From Micromonospora sp. WMMD1128 (lineage in GTDB: Bacteria; Actinomycetota; Actinomycetes; Mycobacteriales; Micromonosporaceae), in the NCBI RefSeq assembly GCF_027497235.1, contig NZ_CP114902.1, positions 1,377,501 through 1,441,500 on the forward strand: 64,000 bases of DNA, given 5' to 3'. The number at the start of each line of letters is the position of its first letter. Position 1 is the stretch's first letter. A program made the translations under genes and the position numbers. Shown here piece after piece: positions 26,551 to 34,330 of this stretch. The notes beneath the pieces were generated by a model. That model made no database searches and was not told the DNA's origin. It saw nothing but the letters and a program-made list of their open reading frames with translations.

Positions 26551-26584
26551 CGGGCCCGGCGCACATCGCGGTGCGCCGGGCCCG
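26551..26584. terminator. Hairpin after murA
   Basis: Perfect 14-bp stem CGGGCCCGGCGCAC (26551-26564) and its complement (26571-26584) with a 6-base loop. It lies between the murA stop (26596) and the DUF3043 start, so it can end the murA transcript on the minus strand. Confidence 0.7.
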
Positions 26585-26595
26585 GGAAGACACGG

Positions 26596-27951
26596 TCAGG
26601 GGCGCTCGACGTGCGCGCCGAGGTCGGCCAGTTTCGCCTCGAAGTCCTCGTAGCCCCGGTTGATCAGGTCCACGCCGTACACCCGGGAGGTGCCCTCGGC
26701 GGCCAGGGCCGCGATGAGGTGGCTGAACCCGGCCCGCAGGTCCGGGATGATCAGGTCGGCCGCGTGCAGCTTGCTCGGGCCGGCGATCACCGCGGAGTGC
26801 TTGAAGTTGCGCCGGCCGAAGCGGCACGGGGTGCCGCCGAGGCAGTCCCGGTAGACCTGGATGTTGGCGCCCATCGTGTTCAACGCCTCGGTGTAGCCGA
26901 GCCGCTGCTCGTAGACCGTCTCGTGGACGATCGACAGGCCCCGGGCCTGGGTGAGCGCGACCACGAGCGGCTGCTGCCAGTCGGTCATGAAACCGGGGTG
27001 CACGTCGGTCTCCAGGGCCACCGCGTTCAGCTCACCGCCCGGGTGCCAGAACCGGATGCCGCCCTCCTGGCCCGGATCGCCGAGCTTCGGCGGCCGGGCG
27101 TCGGTGACCTCGTACTCGCCGCCGACCGACCGGAAGATGTTCAGGAAGGTCATCATGTCGGCCTGCTGCGCGCCGAGCACCTCGACGTGGCCGCGGGTCG
27201 CCAGCGCCGCCGCCGCCCAGCTCGCCGCCTCGATCCGGTCCGGGATCGGCCGGTGGGTGTAGCCGTGCAGCTGCTTGACGCCCTGGATCTCGATCACCCG
27301 GTCGGTGTGGACCTTGATGATCGCGCCCATCTTCTGCAGGATGCAGATCAGGTCGATGATCTCCGGCTCGACGGCCGCGTTGCGCAGCTCGGTGACGCCC
27401 TCGGCCATCACGGCGGTGAGCAGCACCTGCTCGGTGGCGCCCACGCTCGGGTACGGCAGCGCGAACTTGGTGCCGTGCAGCCCGTTCGGCGCGGACAGGT
27501 GCAGGCCCTCGGGGGTCTTGTCGACAGTCGCGCCGAACTCGCGCAGCGCCTGGAGGTGGAAGTCGATCGGGCGGGGGCCGATGTGGCAGCCGCCCAGGTC
27601 GGGGATGAAGGCGTGGCCGAGGCGGTGCAGCAGCGGGCCGCAGAACAGGATCGGGATCCGGCTGGACCCGGCGTGCACGTTGATCTGATCGGTGCTGGCG
27701 CTCTCGACGTTCGACGGGTCGAAGACCAGCTCGCCGTCCTCCGTGCCGTCGGTCACCTTCACCCCGTGCAGGCCGAGCAGCCCGCGGACCACCTCGACGT
27801 CGCGGATCCGCGGCACGTCGAACAGCCGGCTGGGTGTGTCGCCGAGCAGGGCGGCGACCATCGCCTTGGACACGAGGTTCTTCGCGCCGCGCACGCGGAT
27901 CCGCCCTTCGAGCGGAGTGCCTCCGTGTACGACCAGGACGTCGTCGGTCAA
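26596..27951 (-). CDS. murA: UDP-N-acetylglucosamine 1-carboxyvinyltransferase (MurA-type)
   Basis: Enolpyruvyl transferase of peptidoglycan precursor synthesis, transferring enolpyruvate from PEP to UDP-GlcNAc. The family motif RVRGAKNLVSKAMVAALL keeps the Lys-Asn pair. The PEP-reactive Cys is present in LGGCHIGPRPIDFH, so the fosfomycin-sensitive Cys form is predicted. Later blocks include GATEQVLLTAV, AVEPEIIDLI, PGFMTDWQQPLVVAL and HETVYEQRL. The TTG at 27951 is favoured as start: GGAGG lies 5 bases upstream and the protein then begins at TDDVLVVHGGTPLEG like its Streptomyces relatives (451 residues). An ATG at 27999 would add 16 residues. Actinobacteria often carry two MurA forms; this is the longer-insert type. 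Confidence 0.92.
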   Translation of the reverse strand: MTDDVLVVHGGTPLEGRIRVRGAKNLVSKAMVAALLGDTPSRLFDVPRIRDVEVVRGLLGLHGVKVTDGTEDGELVFDPSNVESASTDQINVHAGSSRIPILFCGPLLHRLGHAFIPDLGGCHIGPRPIDFHLQALREFGATVDKTPEGLHLSAPNGLHGTKFALPYPSVGATEQVLLTAVMAEGVTELRNAAVEPEIIDLICILQKMGAIIKVHTDRVIEIQGVKQLHGYTHRPIPDRIEAASWAAAALATRGHVEVLGAQQADMMTFLNIFRSVGGEYEVTDARPPKLGDPGQEGGIRFWHPGGELNAVALETDVHPGFMTDWQQPLVVALTQARGLSIVHETVYEQRLGYTEALNTMGANIQVYRDCLGGTPCRFGRRNFKHSAVIAGPSKLHAADLIIPDLRAGFSHLIAALAAEGTSRVYGVDLINRGYEDFEAKLADLGAHVERP

Positions 27952-28164
27952 CGCAACCTCCAGCGCGTTGGGTACTGCCGTGTAGGTGAGGGTCTGCAAT
28001 GTTTCTCGCTACCCGGATCGCGGCCGTCGGAAAACTGGCCCGCGTGTGTCGTCGCCCCGGCAGCATAGCCCTCCGTGACGAAAATGGAATCGGTCACATC
28101 ACCAGCGGGGGCACGAACCGGTGCTTCCGGTGCACATACGTGCCAGTCAGGTTACCGACGGTGA

Positions 28165-29340
28165 TCAAGCGCCCGGCAGGGCGAGCATCTGGTCCAGCGC
28201 CGCCCGGGCGTGTCCGGCGGTGTCGGGATCGACCGTGATCTGGTTGGCCACCCGGCCGGCGACCAGTTCCTCAAGCGCCCAGACCAGGTGCGGCAGGTCG
28301 ATCCGGTTCATGGTCGAGCAGTAGCAGACCGCCCGGTCGAGAAACATGACCTGCTTGTCCGGGTGGGCCAGCGCCAGCCGGCGGACCAGGTTCAGCTCGG
28401 TGCCCACGGCCCACGCCGAGCCGGCCGGGGCCGCCTCGATGGTCTTGATGATGAACTCGGTCGACCCCACCAGATCGGCGGCGGTGACGACCTCGTGCCG
28501 GCACTCCGGGTGCACCAGGACGTTGACGCCGGGCACCCGCGCCCGCACGTCGTTGACGCTGTCGAGGGTGAAGCGGCCGTGCACCGAGCAGTGCCCCCGC
28601 CACAGGATCATCTTCGCGTCGCGCACCTGCTCCGGGGTGAGCCCGCCGCCCGGCTTGTGCGGGTCGTAGAGCACACAGTCGTCGAGCGAGAAGCCCATCT
28701 CCAGCACCGCCGTGTTGCGGCCCAGGTGCTGGTCGGGCAGGAACAGCACCTTGCGGCCCTGCTCGAACGCCCAGTCCAGGGCCCGCTTGGCGTTGGACGA
28801 GGTGCAGACCACCCCGCCGTGCCGGCCGACGAAGCCCTTGATGTCGGCGGAGGAGTTCATGTACGTCACCGGGACGGTGTCCGCCGCGACGCCCAGGTCG
28901 GTCAACGTGTCCCAGGCGGTCTCGACCTGCGACAGGACCGCCATGTCGGCCATCGAGCAGCCGGCGGCCAGGTCGGGCAGGATCACCTTCTGCGCGTCCG
29001 AGGTGAGGATGTCCGCGCTCTCTGCCATGAAGTGCACGCCGCAGAAGACGATGTATTCCGCGTCCGGGCGGGCCGCCGCCTCCCGGGCCAGCTTGAACGA
29101 GTCGCCCGTCACGTCGGCGAACTGGATCACCTCGTCGCGCTGGTAGTGGTGGCCCAGCACGAACACCTTCGTGCCGAGCGCGGCCTTCGCCGCCGCCGCG
29201 CGGGCCACCAGGTCGGGGTCGCTCGGCGCGGGGAGGTCACCCGGACACTCCACGCCACGCTCGGTGGCGGGGTCGCTGCCGCGGCCGAGGAGCAGCAGCG
29301 CAGTGGCGGTGTTGGAGGGCTCAACCCAGGTCGACGTCAC
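28165..29340 (-). CDS. nadA: Quinolinate synthase
   Basis: [4Fe-4S] enzyme condensing iminoaspartate with dihydroxyacetone phosphate to quinolinate for NAD synthesis. 391 residues from the GTG at 29340. Landmarks: FVLGHHYQRDEVIQFAD, the first cluster Cys in IVFCGVHFMAES, TYMNSSADIKGF, CTSSNA, FLPDQHLGRNTA, a second Cys in VHPECRHEV, and the third in RAVCYCSTMN. The long N-terminal extension before the first GHHYQ motif is typical of actinobacterial forms. nadB and nadC, commonly adjacent, are not in this window. It is divergent from the glycerate kinase gene with a 67-base gap. Confidence 0.95.
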   Translation of the reverse strand: MTSTWVEPSNTATALLLLGRGSDPATERGVECPGDLPAPSDPDLVARAAAAKAALGTKVFVLGHHYQRDEVIQFADVTGDSFKLAREAAARPDAEYIVFCGVHFMAESADILTSDAQKVILPDLAAGCSMADMAVLSQVETAWDTLTDLGVAADTVPVTYMNSSADIKGFVGRHGGVVCTSSNAKRALDWAFEQGRKVLFLPDQHLGRNTAVLEMGFSLDDCVLYDPHKPGGGLTPEQVRDAKMILWRGHCSVHGRFTLDSVNDVRARVPGVNVLVHPECRHEVVTAADLVGSTEFIIKTIEAAPAGSAWAVGTELNLVRRLALAHPDKQVMFLDRAVCYCSTMNRIDLPHLVWALEELVAGRVANQITVDPDTAGHARAALDQMLALPGA

Positions 29341-29407
29341 GCCCCCATGGTCCCACAGCCCGGCCGCCGCGCAGCCGCCCGCGATGTGGCCTGCCACACT
29401 GCTCGGC

Positions 29408-30541
29408 ATGCGCGTGCTGCTCTGCCCGGACAAGTTCGCCGGCACGCTGTCGGCCCCCGAGGTGGCCGCCTCGGTGGCCGAGGGCTGGCGAAGCGTCGCA
29501 CCCGGTGACGAACTGCTGGTGAAGCCACTCGCCGACGGCGGCCCCGGCTTCGTCGCGGTGCTCGCCGGGGCGCTCGGCGGGCGGCGGATCCCGGTGCCCA
29601 CGGTCGACCCGCTCGGCCGGCCCGCCGCCGGTGAGATCCTCCTCACCGACGACGGGGTGGGGTACGTGGAGAGCGCGCAGGCGTGCGGCCTGCACCTGCT
29701 GTCCGCAACGGAACGCGACCCGAAGGCGACCACCTCGTACGGGCTGGGGCTGCTGGTCACCGCCGCGGTCGAGGTGGGCGCGCGGACCGTGGTGATCGGG
29801 CTGGGCGGCTCCGCCACCAACGACGGCGGCGCCGGGATGCTCGTCCCGCTCGGCGTCACCGGCCTCGACGCCGCCGGCCGGGCGCTGCCGTACGGCGGGG
29901 CGGCGCTGGCCGGGGTGGCCGCGCTCGACGGCGTACCCCGGTTGCGTGGCGCGGCGCTCGTCGCCGCCACCGACGTGGACAACCCGCTGCTCGGCCTGCA
30001 CGGCGCCAGCAACGTCTTCGGGCCGCAGAAGGGCGCCGACCGGGCGGACGTGCTGCTGCTGGACGCCGCGCTGGAACGGTGGGCGGACGTTCTCGCCGAG
30101 CTGCCCGACTGCCCGCCGGGGCTCGGCGCGCTGCCCGGCGGTGGCGCGGCCGGCGGTCTCGGCGCGGCGGTGCTGGCGCTCGGCGGCCGGTGTGAATCGG
30201 GCATCGGGCTGGTCACCCGGGCGGTCGGCCTGGACGCCGCGCTTGACGCCGCCGACCTGGTGGTCACCGGGGAGGGTTCCTTCGATCACCAGTCGCTGCG
30301 CTGCAAGGTGGTCGCCGGGGTGGCCGGGTCCGCCCGCGACCGCGGCGTGCCCTGTGTGGTGCTGGCGGGACGGGTGAGCACCGGCCGGCGGGAGGCCGCC
30401 GCGGCCGGCGTCACCGAGGCGTACAGCCTGGTCGAGCACTTCGGCGGCGAGGAACGCGGGGGAGTGGCGGCGGCGATGGAACGGCCCGCCGAGGGGCTGC
30501 GGGCGCTCGGCGCCCGCCTGGCCGGCCAGTGGAGCCGCTGA
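29408..30541 (+). CDS. Glycerate kinase (GarK/GlxK family)
   Basis: Phosphorylates D-glycerate with ATP. 377 residues from the ATG at 29408 (MRVLLCPDKFAGTLSAPEVAASVAEGW). Family signatures: KPLADGGPGFV near residue 40, IGLGGSATNDGGAGML (the Gly-rich loop), VATDVDNPLLG, FGPQKGAD, GGGAAGGLGAA, VVTGEGSFDHQS. The CACACT hexamer 7 bases upstream of the ATG and lack of a ribosome site suggest a weak leaderless promoter. The order glycerate kinase, erpA, cbhK, ctaC is shared with M. tuberculosis. Confidence 0.93.
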   Translation: MRVLLCPDKFAGTLSAPEVAASVAEGWRSVAPGDELLVKPLADGGPGFVAVLAGALGGRRIPVPTVDPLGRPAAGEILLTDDGVGYVESAQACGLHLLSATERDPKATTSYGLGLLVTAAVEVGARTVVIGLGGSATNDGGAGMLVPLGVTGLDAAGRALPYGGAALAGVAALDGVPRLRGAALVAATDVDNPLLGLHGASNVFGPQKGADRADVLLLDAALERWADVLAELPDCPPGLGALPGGGAAGGLGAAVLALGGRCESGIGLVTRAVGLDAALDAADLVVTGEGSFDHQSLRCKVVAGVAGSARDRGVPCVVLAGRVSTGRREAAAAGVTEAYSLVEHFGGEERGGVAAAMERPAEGLRALGARLAGQWSR

Positions 30542-30677
30542 CCGGTTCCGCTGGTCACGCCACCGGGTGGGCGCGCCGGCCGCGGCGTACGATCGGAGAC
30601 GGACCACCGGGAATACTGGCGGACGTGCGGCGTTGGCCAGTACGTCCGGACCTCATACCGCGCAGGGAGACTTCCAC

Positions 30678-31049
30678 GTGACCACGCCAGCGCAGACCGA
30701 GTCGACCGAGGCCACGCCGGCCCCCAGCACCGTCGTCCTGACCGACGTCGCGGCGCAGAAGGTCAAGGCCCTGATCGAGCAGGAGGGCCGCGACGACCTG
30801 CGGCTCCGGGTCGCCGTGCAGCCGGGTGGCTGCTCCGGCCTGCGGTACCAGCTCTTCTTCGACGAGCGGTCGCTCGACGGTGACGTCGTCACCGACTTCG
30901 GCGGTGTCGAGGTCGTCGTCGACCGGATGAGCGCCCCCTACCTGACCGGCGCCACCATCGACTTCGCCGACCGGATCGACGCCCAGGGCTTCACCATCGA
31001 CAACCCGAACGCCGGCAACTCCTGCGCCTGCGGCGACTCGTTCAGCTGA
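30678..31049 (+). CDS. erpA: Iron-sulfur cluster insertion protein (HesB/ErpA, A-type carrier)
   Basis: A-type Fe-S carrier of 123 residues that delivers clusters to apo-enzymes. The three invariant Cys are seen in QPGGCSGLRY and in NSCACGDSF (CxC). The fold runs VVLTDVAAQKVKALIEQE...LRLRV...VVVDRMSAPYLTGATIDFAD. The N-terminal 20 residues are Thr/Pro-rich. GTG start at 30678 with GGGAGA 8 bases upstream. It may serve the Fe-S enzyme NadA nearby and the Rieske protein QcrA encoded downstream, but that is inference from position. Confidence 0.94.
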   Translation: MTTPAQTESTEATPAPSTVVLTDVAAQKVKALIEQEGRDDLRLRVAVQPGGCSGLRYQLFFDERSLDGDVVTDFGGVEVVVDRMSAPYLTGATIDFADRIDAQGFTIDNPNAGNSCACGDSFS

Positions 31050-31076
31050 GTCGACACCGCCGACGCCTGACCTGAC

Positions 31077-31115
31077 GGCGGGGCCGTCCTCCCGGGGACG
31101 GCCCCGCCGTTTTGT
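31077..31115 (+). terminator. Rho-independent terminator after erpA
   Basis: Perfect 13-bp stem GGCGGGGCCGTCC (31077-31089) and complement (31096-31108), followed directly by GTTTTGT. The clearest T-run terminator in the window. Confidence 0.88.
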
Positions 31116-31174
31116 CATGGCCGGCCGGTGTCCGGACGGTGTCGTCCGGTTGTGCACCCGGCGACCGACCGCCG

Positions 31175-31202
31175 TTCGGACATTCGGAGCGCCCGGTAGG
31201 CT
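31175..31202 (+). promoter_or_regulatory. Candidate promoter of the PfkB kinase gene
   Basis: TTCGGA (31175-31180), 16-base spacer, TAGGCT (31197-31202), placing transcription start about 25 bases before the ATG at 31236. Confidence 0.45.
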
Positions 31203-31235
31203 GACCGCGCCGTGCTCCCGACCACGAGGGTTGAC

Positions 31236-32210
31236 ATGAAGATCGCCGTAACCGGCTCGATCGCGACCGACCACCTCATGAGCTTCCCCGGCCGCTTCGC
31301 CGACCAGCTCATCGCCGACCAGCTCGACAAGGTCTCGCTGTCCTTCCTCGTCGACGAGTTGGTGCTGCGGCGCGGTGGCACGGCCGCCAACATCGCGTTC
31401 GGCATGGCCCAGCTCGGGCTGCGGCCGGTGCTGCTCGGCGCCGTCGGCGCGGACTTCGCCGACTACCGCTCCTGGCTGGAGCGGCACGGCGTCGACTGCG
31501 ACTCGGTGCACGTCAGCGACGTGGCGCACACGGCCCGCTTCGTCTGCACCACCGACACCGACATGTGCCAGATCGCCTCCTTCTACGCCGGGGCGATGAG
31601 CGAGGCCCGCAACATCGAGCTGCGCCCGGTGGCGCAGCGCCTCGGCGGTCTCGACCTGGTGCTGGTGAGCGCCAACGACCCGGCGGCCATGATCCGGCAC
31701 TCCGGCGAGTGCCGGGACCGGGGTTACCCGTTCGTCGCCGACCCGTCGCAGCAGCTCGCCCGGATGGACGGCGCGGACGTGCTCGGTCTGGTCGACGGCG
31801 CGGAATACCTGATGACCAACGAGTACGAGAAGTCGCTGCTGCTGAGCAAGGCCGGCCTGACCGACGAGCAACTGCTGGACCGGGTGAAGGTGCGGGTCAC
31901 CACGCTCGGCAAGCAGGGCGTGGAGATCGCCGGCCGGGAGATCGGCGTCGTCCGGGTGCCGATCGCGCGGGAGATCCAGGCGGTCGACCCGACCGGCGTG
32001 GGCGACGGCTTCCGCGCCGGTTTCTTCGCCGCGCTCGGCTGGGGGGTCGGGCTGGAGCGCGCGGCCCAGGTCGGTTGCCTGCTCGCCACCCTGGTGCTGG
32101 AGAACTTCGGCGGTCAGGAGTACGAGGTCCGCCGGGACCTGTTCGTGAAGCGGCTCGCCGAGTCGTACGGGGACGCGGCCGCCGAGGACGTCCGGCCGCA
32201 CCTGCGGTGA
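31236..32210 (+). CDS. cbhK: PfkB-family carbohydrate/adenosine kinase
   Basis: 324-residue ribokinase-fold kinase. Near the N-terminus: GSIATDHLMSFPGRF and LRRGGTAANIAFGMAQLG (substrate lid and Gly-Gly). The C-terminal PfkB signature is DPTGVGDGFRAGF, with the catalytic Asp in GVGDGF. VTTLGKQGVEI forms the ATP-site loop. Length and order match CbhK, whose M. tuberculosis homologue is described as an adenosine/carbohydrate kinase; substrate here is by homology. GTGA overlap with the following P-loop kinase gene. Confidence 0.9.
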   Translation: MKIAVTGSIATDHLMSFPGRFADQLIADQLDKVSLSFLVDELVLRRGGTAANIAFGMAQLGLRPVLLGAVGADFADYRSWLERHGVDCDSVHVSDVAHTARFVCTTDTDMCQIASFYAGAMSEARNIELRPVAQRLGGLDLVLVSANDPAAMIRHSGECRDRGYPFVADPSQQLARMDGADVLGLVDGAEYLMTNEYEKSLLLSKAGLTDEQLLDRVKVRVTTLGKQGVEIAGREIGVVRVPIAREIQAVDPTGVGDGFRAGFFAALGWGVGLERAAQVGCLLATLVLENFGGQEYEVRRDLFVKRLAESYGDAAAEDVRPHLR

Positions 32211-32719
32211 GCGAGGCGGTCGGGCCGGTGCTCGTCGTCTTCGCCGGGCTGCCCGGTGTGGGCAAGAGCACGCTGGCCGCCCAGGTCGGCGTCGCGCTGC
32301 GCGCCCCGGTCCTGCCGGTCGACCCGGTCGAGCGGGCCCTGGCCCGGCACGGCCCGGTCGGTGACGGGCTCGGGATGGCCGCGTACGACGCGGTCGCCGG
32401 GCTCGCCGAGGTGCAGCTCGGCCTGGGGTTGAGTGTGGTGATCGATGCGGTGAACCCGGTGGCCGGTGCCCGTGGCCTCTGGCACGACCTGGCCGAGCGG
32501 GCCGGCGTGCCGCTGCGGTTGATCGAGGTGCACTGCGGGGACGAGGCGGAGCACCGGCGCCGGATCGAGGCCCGCCCGCCCGCCGAGCACGGGACCGTGA
32601 CCTGGGAGCAGACGCTTGTGCGCCGGGCCGAATACGAGCCGCTGATCGGCCCACGTCTGGTGGTCGACACCGCCGTGGCGACCGACCCCCTCCCCGGCAT
32701 CCTCGCGTACCTCACCTGA
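32207..32719 (+). CDS. P-loop ATP-binding protein/small-molecule kinase
   Basis: 170-residue AAA_33-type kinase. Walker A GLPGVGKSTLA is at residues 14-24; a Walker-B-like LGLSVVIDAVNP follows, and the Arg-rich segment EAEHRRRIEARPP looks like a lid. GTG start overlaps the stop of the PfkB gene, implying coupled translation and perhaps a related substrate. Homologues are annotated as chloramphenicol phosphotransferase-like or gluconate-kinase-like proteins; no specific substrate can be deduced. Confidence 0.85.
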   Translation: MSEAVGPVLVVFAGLPGVGKSTLAAQVGVALRAPVLPVDPVERALARHGPVGDGLGMAAYDAVAGLAEVQLGLGLSVVIDAVNPVAGARGLWHDLAERAGVPLRLIEVHCGDEAEHRRRIEARPPAEHGTVTWEQTLVRRAEYEPLIGPRLVVDTAVATDPLPGILAYLT

Positions 32720-32728
32720 CCGCCGCCG

Positions 32729-32782
32729 TGTTAACCGGGGCCCCTTCCTCTACCGCAGGCGTTAAGCGGGGGCCCCGCCTTG
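32729..32782 (+). repeat. Dispersed GGGGCCCC element, copy 4
   Basis: Halves GTTAACCGGGGCCCC and GTTAAGCGGGGGCCCC with a CTACCGCAGGC spacer. It lies at the convergent junction of the P-loop kinase and the TusA-like gene; its right half is translated (minus strand) as the last residues and TAA stop of the TusA-like protein. Confidence 0.88.
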
Positions 32783-33013
32783 CACCCGCACGTCGTAGGC
32801 GGGGCCGGCGTTCGGGTGGGCGGCGAGGAACTCGTGGCCGCGCATCCGGCAGAAGGCCGGGATGTCCACCGCCGCGGCCGGGTCGTCGGCCAGCACCCGG
32901 ACCACCGACCCGGTTGGCAGGCCGGGCAGCCGCCGGGCGAGGTTGATCACGGGCAGCGGGCAGCGCTGGCCACGGCAGTCGAGCACCTCGTCCGGCTCGC
33001 TCACCGCGCTCAC
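32762..33013 (-). CDS. TusA-like sulfur carrier, C-terminus from repeat
   Basis: 83-residue sulfurtransferase/sulfur carrier of the TusA/SirA/YedF family. The persulfide Cys is in the hallmark LDCRGQRCPLPVINLARRL (CPxP motif). The GTG at 33013 overlaps the stop of the cysteine desulfurase gene by four bases (33010-33013), so the carrier is probably made together with its sulfur donor. The final GGAPA and the TAA stop are encoded by the right half of the repeat element, beyond the usual end of the fold (YDVRVQ). The acceptor pathway (tRNA thiolation, cofactor synthesis) cannot be told. Confidence 0.9.
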   Translation of the reverse strand: MSAVSEPDEVLDCRGQRCPLPVINLARRLPGLPTGSVVRVLADDPAAAVDIPAFCRMRGHEFLAAHPNAGPAYDVRVQGGAPA

Positions 33014-34161
33014 AGGTTCGTCACCCCCGCCTCGGCCCGCAGGTCCGCGACGATCCCGGGCAGCTCGGCCAGGAACCGCTCCACGTCCGCCTCGGTGGTC
33101 TCCCGGTGCAGCGACACCCGCACGTTGCCGTGCGACAGCACCCCCATCGCCTCCAGCACGTGCGACGGGCGCAGCGTCGACGAGGTGCAGGACGAGCCGG
33201 AGGAGACCGCGAAGCCGCGCCGGTCCAGCGCGTGCAGCAGCGCCTCACCGTCCACGTACAGGCAGGAGAACGTCACCAGGTGCGGGAGCCGGTCCACCGG
33301 GTCGCCGACCACCTCCACGTCCGGCACCTCCGCCGCCACCCGGGCCCGGATCCGGTCCACCAACGGCGTCAACCGGGCCGCCTCGGTGGCGGCGTCGGCC
33401 GCCGCCGCGCGCAGGCTCGCCGCCGCGGCCACCACCGCCGGCAGGTTCACCACCCCCGGGGTACGCCCCGACTCCCGCTCGTCGGCCGGGTACGGCGACT
33501 CCCACCGGGTGCCCTTGCGCACCACGAGCAGGCCGACGCCGGGCGGCCCACCCCACTTGTGCGCGCTGCCGGTGAGCACCGACCAGCCCGACGGCAGCGG
33601 CGCCCGGCCGACGAGCTGCGCCGCGTCCACGTACAGCGGCACCCCCGCCTCGGCGCAGAGTTCCGCCGCGGCCGGCACCGGCTGCACCGTGCCCACCTCG
33701 TGGCTGGCCCCGATCAGCGCCGCGAGGGCCACCCCGGGCGCGGCCACCGCCGCCGCCCAGGCGTCCAGGTCCAGCCGGCCGGACCGGTCCACCGGTACGG
33801 AGACCGCCGCGCCGCCGCCGGCGACGTGCCGCGCCGCGGCGTGCAGCACCGCCGAGTGTTCGATCGCCGAGTGCGCGAGCGTCGTACCGGCCCGGCGTCG
33901 CCCGGCCAGGCCACCCAGCACGGCGGCGTGCGCGGCGGCCGTACCGCTGGGGGTGAAGGACAGCTCGTCGGCGCGGACGCCGAGGGTCTGCGCGGCGGCC
34001 TCCCGGGCGGCGTCGAGGAGCTGGCGGGCCCGGCGGGCCGGCGCGTAGAGCCGGGCCGGGTCCGCCCAGCCGTCGTCCAGGGCGGCCAGCATCGCCTGCC
34101 GCGCGACCGGGTGGAGCGGTGCGGCGGTGGCGGCGTCCAGGTAGACCGGCGAGTCACTCAT
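33010..34161 (-). CDS. Cysteine desulfurase (NifS/IscS-like)
   Basis: PLP enzyme of 383 residues that produces alanine and an enzyme persulfide from cysteine. N-terminal VYLDAATAAPLHPVARQAM, PLP Lys in TGSAHKWGGPPGVG, and the mobile catalytic Cys in SSGSSCTSSTLRPSHVL. GASHEVGTVQPV and YVDAAQLVG provide the cofactor-contact His and Asp. It is shorter than housekeeping IscS and has GASHE where IscS has NNE.G. Its downstream partner is the TusA-like carrier. A TAGCGT hexamer sits 8 bases before the ATG at 34161, so the transcript begins almost at the start codon. Confidence 0.92.
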   Translation of the reverse strand: MSDSPVYLDAATAAPLHPVARQAMLAALDDGWADPARLYAPARRARQLLDAAREAAAQTLGVRADELSFTPSGTAAAHAAVLGGLAGRRRAGTTLAHSAIEHSAVLHAAARHVAGGGAAVSVPVDRSGRLDLDAWAAAVAAPGVALAALIGASHEVGTVQPVPAAAELCAEAGVPLYVDAAQLVGRAPLPSGWSVLTGSAHKWGGPPGVGLLVVRKGTRWESPYPADERESGRTPGVVNLPAVVAAAASLRAAAADAATEAARLTPLVDRIRARVAAEVPDVEVVGDPVDRLPHLVTFSCLYVDGEALLHALDRRGFAVSSGSSCTSSTLRPSHVLEAMGVLSHGNVRVSLHRETTEADVERFLAELPGIVADLRAEAGVTNL

Positions 34162-34169
34162 GACGCTCC

Positions 34170-34175
34170 ACGCTA
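34170..34175 (-). promoter_or_regulatory. -10 (TAGCGT) of the cysteine desulfurase operon
   Basis: Minus-strand TAGCGT 8 bases before the ATG at 34161; predicted leader is zero to two bases. Confidence 0.45.
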
Positions 34176-34250
34176 TCGCCCGGGTACGCCCAAGATCCCC
34201 CGATGGGGGCGGACAGTGACCCCAACACGGTCAGGCCGGTCATGGTCGAG

Positions 34251-34256
34251 TAATCT
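34251..34256 (+). promoter_or_regulatory. Candidate -10 (TAATCT) for ctaC
   Basis: TAATCT about 75 bases upstream of the ctaC GTG; the leader would contain the GGGAGG ribosome site at 34316-34321. No convincing -35 seen. Confidence 0.4.
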
Positions 34257-34330
34257 GCGACCGTCGGTGACGCCTTTGCCGTCGGTGTCAGGGAAACAAC
34301 CGCCGCGGCGCGCTAGGGAGGCAGGACCAG

